Shown piece after piece: positions 59,201 to 64,000 of a stretch of 64,000 nucleotides of DNA. The notes below the pieces were generated by a model. It was not told the DNA's origin and made no database searches. It worked only from the letters and a program-made list of their open reading frames with translations. Numbering within the stretch: the first letter of the stretch is position 1; each line of letters begins with the position of its first letter. A program made the position numbers and the translations under genes. Location: positions 203,125,231 to 203,189,230 of the forward strand of contig CM060912.1 of the NCBI GenBank assembly GCA_030737875.1, written 5' to 3'. The DNA comes from Allium sativum (taxonomy: Eukaryota; Streptophyta; Magnoliopsida; Asparagales; Amaryllidaceae).

Positions 59201-62200
59201 TGAATGTCTTAACGTGTTGTTGCAGATTTATAATGCAATATGCATTATCTTTTTCAGGTCTCGTGATGATTATCACCGTGACAGAGATTACAGGAGAAGC
59301 AGAAGCAGGAGCAGGAGCAGGGAAAGGCGTGGTCGGGGCAGGCACTACGAGAGGGAAAGAGATAGATATCGCCACAGAAGGAGCAGCCGCAGCTTGAGCC
59401 CTGACTATAATAGAGGACGTGGAAGAAGGTATGATGATGTAAGAAGCAGGAGGCGGTCCACTGATAGGTGAGAGCGTCTTCGACCTAAACGAGATGCATT
59501 GTCAAGTCTGTGTCAAGAGGCATTTGACAAGGTGAACTCAGTGCGGTATAAAAAAAATGAAAATTAAAACATGACACAAAAGTAAATATACTGCTCTACC
59601 TTAGACGTATTCTAAGGATCAACTAGTGGGTAACGCGTGCATTGCACATGATATATCATATAAAAATAATGTGCTAAATATATTTGGAATATAATTTATT
59701 ATGCTATTTATGGTGAAATTGTTAGGATAAATCATAAATGTGGTAAACTGAATTTACAATATTTCTAAGTAGTTTTTATGTTTGGATAAAATTAAATTAT
59801 CATTTTAGAGTATTTCTACATTTGAATGAAAACTATATTATTGTTTCTTTGGTTAAAATGAGTTTCATATTGATTTATTATTTTTCAGATTTTTTTTTAT
59901 AAAAATGATTATATACTGATTTATTATTTTTTAGGATTCAATATATTTTAAGAAAATAAATGAATTAAATCAGTATTTTTATAAAATTATAGAACAATAT
60001 TCACCTATATCAATTTGGAGCCGACGTTTAGCTTTTCGTATATTTTAGTAAAAGAGAAGTATGTATAGATTGGATTTGAAATGTTAGTTGAGATAGCAAC
60101 GAAACTACCTAAATATTGAAGTGTAGTATTAATGAATTGATATTTATGCATTAATTTTTTTTACAGCACATATTTTGAAAACGATTATGTGATATTATCA
60201 AAGCGATAAATAAAATATTTGCTTAATAACTATAAAGTATTTTATGAAAATAAGATATGAAAGTTATGGATCATGTTATCATTTTAATTATGTAAAAAAT
60301 AAAATAAAATCAATCAAAGAAAAATATTTTCAATCAAAGTATAATATAATTTTTGCCCATTGATTAACAGAAATTATGAATATAAATAATTGAAATTTGA
60401 TTTTTTTGCAAAAACATAAGAACTGAATTTATTTATTTTTCAATATTATTAAATACAAACTCTTATAATTTATTTAGAATAAATTTTGTTAATGGCAAAG
60501 AATCCACTTTATGTATCAATTTTGGAAAGGAAAAACATTATATATGTTTTCAGTGATATACCATTTTAGAGAGCAAATATTGCACATATATTTGTATGTA
60601 ATGAAATTCGAATTTCAAAATGAAAAAAATACATTTTTTTGTATAAATCCTAAATAAAAAAAAAAGAAAATTTATGAACTTGAATGTAGAACGATATAAG
60701 ATAATTAAAGACAACTTTTTATTTATTTTAATTATGTGGACTTGAATGATAAATCAATTTAACCATTTTATTCCATACGAATGTGGTGCACATAGTGAAT
60801 AGTCATTTTTATGATTTATTAGTCAAAAAAATAGATATTTGTTAAGACCACTTGATAAATGCGTATATTAACGCGAATGTAAAGCCATATAAGAAAATTT
60901 TGGAGAAGTCGACAAATAATTGTAATAGTTATTAAATGTTGATATTTAAAGGTAAAATGACAACATTATAATAATTTATATATAATTGTTGAAACTTTAA
61001 ACTATGCAGACTTGAAACAAAAATTAGCTTTATGATTTTGACAATATAAACGTGGTTGAATTATCATTTTTTTTAGAATTTAATAGACCAGTTAACTATT
61101 ATTCTTTGTTGTTTAGTTTATTTGAATAGTTTTAACTTAAAATTACCTAATTAATTTTTAAATATGTACTTAATTGTCAAATTGTATAAGAAATTCTGAA
61201 AGAAATATTTATATTATGAAATTTATTAAATGTTGGTATTTAAATGTAAAACAATAAATTAGGGGCCAACATAAATATTGTTATAATTACAATAACGAAT
61301 AAATATTAAACATTTTAAGCAAAATATCTAGAGATAATCAAGTAAAGAATGAACTTCTAGAATTAATAAGATTTCATAAATTTCTTTTGCTTTTGAATAT
61401 TGAATTGACGGTTGTGTAAAAACTAAAAAGTTACTATTATGTGCATTACGGCACGCGCTTCGCGCGTGATGATGACTTATGCTTCACGCATGAATTGTTT
61501 TTCTATAAATTATATATGATAAACACATTCAAAAGAATAATTTCACAATTATTTAACTATATTTTTATGTTGAAATCGTGTGTACTTAATTTAAATTTTT
61601 ATTTCTAAGTTGCAACATCTATTTTTTTTTGTTAATTTCAAAATTTATTTATATAATTAATTAGTAGATAATAAATTTGTAAATGATGTTTATTTGGTAG
61701 ATTCCATTTTTAAGAATTGAGACATACTTTGAATTTGCAAAGAGGCTAATATTTAAGCATGAAATTATATTTTGAAATTGTAAAGAATTTTAACCATTGG
61801 ATTTTATTTTTAAGGGACATCGAAATATGTTAATATTTATAGAGAGGTCGTTTTGATAGTTCATGTTGACAGCAAATAAAAGTGAAATTAAAGGTTTTAC
61901 AACTAGGGCTGTTACGGTAACGATAAATTTACCATTCCCACACCTTTACCAGTCGACCGGTAACCAATTTTAATTGAAATCGGTATACTAGTTAAAAAGA
62001 TATGATAACGGTAAATTTACCATTTTTAACGGTAGATTATCGTTAACATTTCTGTAATACCAACAGTAATGGTAATTTTACCGGCCAATTCAAAACATTT
62101 GTATATTCATCAGATATGGCTTATTATAAGCATTTAGAACTAAATACATGATTGAATTTAGTTCAATAATAAGAAGAAATAACTCCAAGTACGCTTTTTT

Positions 62201-63302
62201 TATAATTTATTTATGTTTTTATTAACTAACACTACATGTAGTATAATAAAGATGGATGTGTACAAAAAACATATCAAGATACAAACTTTAATGGACAAAT
62301 GGTAATTTACCATTACCAATGTAACGGTTGTCAGATTATCGGTATACCAGTCTTCGGTATACGAGTCGATCGGTCGCGGTAAACAATTCCGACTTAGCAG
62401 TAAAAACGGTACGGTAATGGTATTTGCCAAATGGTAACGGTAACAATTACATAACAGCCCTTATTACTACTATTAATAAAGATAAAGATTATGTTTTTTC
62501 CTAAAATGTGGCATTAAATTTAAAATCTTTTAAAATCTAATACAAAATATCTTGAGAGTTTTAAGCCGAATAGAGATAACATAGAGAATTTAAGGGGAGA
62601 GCTCTGAGAGGTTTGTTTTACTATTATTTAGTAGATTTGGTCCACTTGATAAACTAACTTATCAACGGAAAAAACACAAAGTATGTAAATATAGAAGATG
62701 TGATCACATATGTTTACTCCATACCGATTACCATGAAGTGTTCTCGAAGGTAGACAATGCAATTGACGACCTCCAGCAGTCTTAGTATTTAAAATTAGCT
62801 CTATAGCCGGAGATAAAATGTGAATGACATTGTTGAGATGTATATCTCATTTAACATCACAATTGCACGTAGGTTGGAGATACTTCAACTCATTTAATAT
62901 TTCACATAATATTTGTTAATTCTTGATTTTTTTCCCATATTTATTTATTACAACTTGGTTGCTTATGGTTAGCTAAATTGTATTCCTGAAGTTGAAATCA
63001 CCGTTTACAGCTTGTCACCTGTTAAACGTAGTCGTGATTCTAGACGAAGCGTTTCTCCTCATGATAAAGGTGCTGCCAGACGGCGCCCTAGTCTATCTCC
63101 ATCATCTAGAAGTCCTTCACCGCGTGGACGGCGCCCTAGTCTATCTCCATCGTCTAGAAGTCCTTCACCGCGTGGACGGCGCCCTATTCTATCTCCGTCG
63201 TCTAGAAGTCCTTCACCGCGTGGACGGCGCCCTATTCTATCTCCGTTGTCTAGAAGTCCTTCACCGCGTGGACGGCGCTCTAATTTTCACAGCTCAGACG
63301 AG
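54926..63302 (+). CDS. SC35: Serine/arginine-rich splicing factor SC35, seven visible coding exons, 3' end probably beyond the window
   Basis: Exons: 54926-55001, 55098-55176, 56957-57036, 58257-58323, 58778-58837, 59258-59467, 63011-63302. All six introns are GT-AG and the joined frame of 288 codons has no stop. The product begins MSHFGRLGPPDIKDT and has an RRM at about residues 16-95 with RNP2 LLVINI and RNP1 RGFAFVRY. A short linker (KYGPNAEPIRKGRIAEAA) precedes an Arg/Ser-rich domain from about residue 109. SC35-type proteins act in the nucleus, binding exon and intron enhancers and helping U1 and U2AF recruitment at splice sites. The start is fixed by the conserved MSHFGR N-terminus. After codon 288 a strong donor (GAG/GTAAAC) suggests another exon; if unspliced, 22 more codons end at TAG 63369. 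Introns 2 and 6 (1780 and 3543 bp) carry simple runs and transposons. The gene looks intact. Confidence 0.92.
55098..55176 (+). CDS. SC35: SC35 exon 2
   Basis: Acceptor TTGCAG at 55097. It encodes RTTADDLYSLFEKYGKVVDV then HIPRDR, the first helix and second strand of the RRM. Donor AAG/GTATAT. Confidence 0.9.
55486..55506. repeat. G21 homopolymer in SC35 intron 2
   Basis: Twenty-one consecutive G bases on + followed by TGTATACACACACA. Its length is uncertain in any assembly. Confidence 0.85.
56227..56270. repeat. C22A22 double homopolymer in SC35 intron 2
   Basis: Twenty-two C followed directly by twenty-two A. No coding role. An unusual juxtaposition that could be a real slippage tract or an assembly join. 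Confidence 0.85.
56957..57036 (+). CDS. SC35: SC35 exon 3
   Basis: Acceptor TCAAAG. It encodes TGESRGFAFVRYAYADEA then QKAVDRID, including RNP1. Donor GATG/GTAAAA. Confidence 0.9.
58199..58226. repeat. (AAT)n microsatellite in SC35 intron 3
   Basis: About nine AAT units, 30 bp before the branch/acceptor region of exon 4. Confidence 0.93.
58257..58323 (+). CDS. SC35: SC35 exon 4
   Basis: Acceptor TTTCAG. It encodes GRNVDGRSIKVQFAKYGPNA then EP, the last RRM strand. Donor CAT/GTAAGC. Confidence 0.9.
58778..58837 (+). CDS. SC35: SC35 exon 5
   Basis: Acceptor CTTTAG. It encodes RKGRIAEAASKSRSRSPGP, the linker to the RS domain; it seems shorter than the linker I recall from other plant SC35 proteins. 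Donor AAG/GTATGA. Confidence 0.85.
59258..59467 (+). CDS. SC35: SC35 exon 6, RS domain
   Basis: Acceptor TTTCAG. It encodes RSRDDYHRDRDYRRSRSRSR and continues through RRSSRSLSPDYNRGRGRR to RRRSTD. SR/RS dipeptides are the expected targets of SR-protein kinases. Donor ATAG/GTGAGA. Confidence 0.9.
59623..61469 (-). mobile_element. Helitron-like element in SC35 intron 6
   Basis: On the minus strand the 3' end shows a small palindrome GTGCAATGCAC (59647-59637), ten bases, then CTAG (59626-59623) followed by T, as expected for Helitrons. The proposed 5' end at 61469 starts TC after A and is followed by a GCGCG-AAG-CGCGC hairpin (61452-61468). The interior is AT-rich and noncoding. Unlike the 3' end, the 5' end lacks a typical Helitron start, so that boundary is weak. 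Confidence 0.42.
61905..62460. mobile_element. hAT-like MITE in SC35 intron 6 (about 556 bp)
   Basis: The ends AGGGCTGTTACGGTAACG and TAACAGCCC are inverted. The interior is full of GGTAACGG/ATTTACCATT words in opposing arrangement. The flanks TTACAACT (61897-61904) and TTATTACT (62461-62468) agree at six of eight positions, a plausible decayed 8-bp duplication. Confidence 0.6.
63011..63302 (+). CDS. SC35: SC35 exon 7, RS domain with 16-residue repeats
   Basis: Acceptor TTTACAG after a 3.5-kb intron. It encodes SLSPVKRSRDSRRSVSPHDK, then four tandem copies of RRPSLSPSSRSPSPRG with small changes, then RRSNFHSSDE. A consensus donor follows at 63303. If that donor is not used, the frame ends at TAG 63369-63371. 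Confidence 0.8.
63081..63272 (+). repeat. 48-bp coding minisatellite, four units, in SC35
   Basis: Units start at 63081, 63129, 63177 and 63225 with CGGCGCCCTA, each encoding RRPSLSPSSRSPSPRG or a variant with Ser to Ile or Ser to Leu. Units differ by only a few bases, so the expansion is recent. Confidence 0.93.
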
Positions 63303-63371
63303 GTAAACTTATCTTCTGGATCGATGCATTGTGTAGTTACTAGTACTTTGTCAGTTTCAGTTACATATTAG

Positions 63372-64000
63372 TAGATATTGCATGAGACACTAAGCCATGC
63401 ATAAGATATGTCTCATATACTAAAAGTTCGACTTTTTACTTTTTTTGATAGGTTCTCGTGAATTCGATGCATTCAACAAATTATGCATACAATGCATAAT
63501 TGCAAGATAAAGAGCAAAATAAATTTATGAGATCCATAAGGACCATTATGATTTGTATAATTATTTGTTGTGAGCTCACTACTACGTAAATTCATCACCC
63601 AAAAAAAACGACAATCTGTTGTGTTGTTTGAGCCGGTGCAATAGTCGGAAAATAATAATTAGGTTATGCAAACATCATTTATAGAAAGAGGAAAAAAAGT
63701 ACCTGTTTGAAAATATCATATAGGGAAAGCATAAAGCTCGTCTCAAACAACACGTGTTGTCTTAACTCTATACTCTAGGACGTGCTGATCTATGAAAACC
63801 AACTATTTTGTTTTATTTGTGTTTCTCATCACAATTTTCTGTTTTTCAATAAACCTGCATAGAAGTAAAGTCAAACCATAATAATGGTGCTAATAAGTTT
63901 TGTTTTATAAACCATACAATATAGATAACCAGTTTAGAAATGATTTTTTTGTCCCATTATCTACCATTGAAAAAGAAAATTCTTCGTTTGTAATTTTTGT
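63372..64000. other. Right edge: intron 7 or 3' flank of SC35
   Basis: AT-rich sequence without a convincing further exon or polyadenylation signal for the gene. Nothing else supported. Confidence 0.4.

Overview
This is a repeat-rich nuclear window from a flowering plant, most likely a eudicot. The evidence is nested LTR retrotransposons of plant lineages (Tekay/Del chromovirus, Tat-type gag, SIRE-type copia), hAT, Helitron-like and SINE-like insertions, and one intron-rich host gene encoding the plant splicing factor SC35. I cannot name the species. About 51 kb of the 64 kb can be assigned to LTR elements whose boundaries were read from TG...CA ends and matching 5-bp target-site duplications (TSDs).

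Layout. (1) 1-9491: a Tekay/Del-type Ty3 element on +, with the 5' LTR cut by the window edge and gag-pol broken by seven stops and two frameshifts. (2) 9492-11747: unclassified noncoding DNA with a 62-bp tandem repeat. (3) 11753-30727 (TSD CTACT): an old element with a Tat-like gag and no visible pol (TR-GAG type). It carries a 5.0-kb minus-strand solo LTR (13486-18484, TSD CTTAT) and a SIRE-type copia solo LTR (22358-28618, TSD CCAAC). The latter in turn carries a Tekay solo LTR (24963-28236, TSD GTTTA). (4) 30733-33727: noncoding DNA with a tRNA-derived SINE candidate. (5) 33733-52000 (TSD CAAAC): a minus-strand non-coding element with about 6-kb LTRs and a 1.5-kb internal domain (LARD-like). 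Its 5' LTR holds a solo LTR (48112-50991, TSD AGTAT) and a truncated related LTR (42992-45879) that replaced 1.1 kb. (6) 52006-53772: AT-rich DNA with MITE-like ends. (7) 53781-54693: a hAT element (TSD GGTTGCAA) with a coding relic, ending about 230 bp before the SC35 start codon. (8) 54926 to the right edge: the SC35 gene, seven visible coding exons, with a Helitron-like and a hAT-like insertion in intron 6.

Most interesting signals. The Tekay-related LTRs share a duplicated module with a conserved GC-rich core, enclosed by complementary arms. The arms change sequence between subfamilies but stay complementary (TTTGTGG/CCACAAA, GTTGCGA/TCGCAAC, GTTTGTAGC/GCTACAAAC). It lies downstream of the LTR TATA box, so it could be a structured element of the RNA leader. 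The same LTRs also carry, upstream of TATA, near-perfect hairpins of unrelated sequence at equivalent positions. The non-coding 18-kb element shares its primer site, ends and tract-proximal block with the coding Tekay element, which suggests mobilisation in trans. The only gene likely to be functional is SC35, whose RS domain contains a recent four-fold 16-residue expansion.
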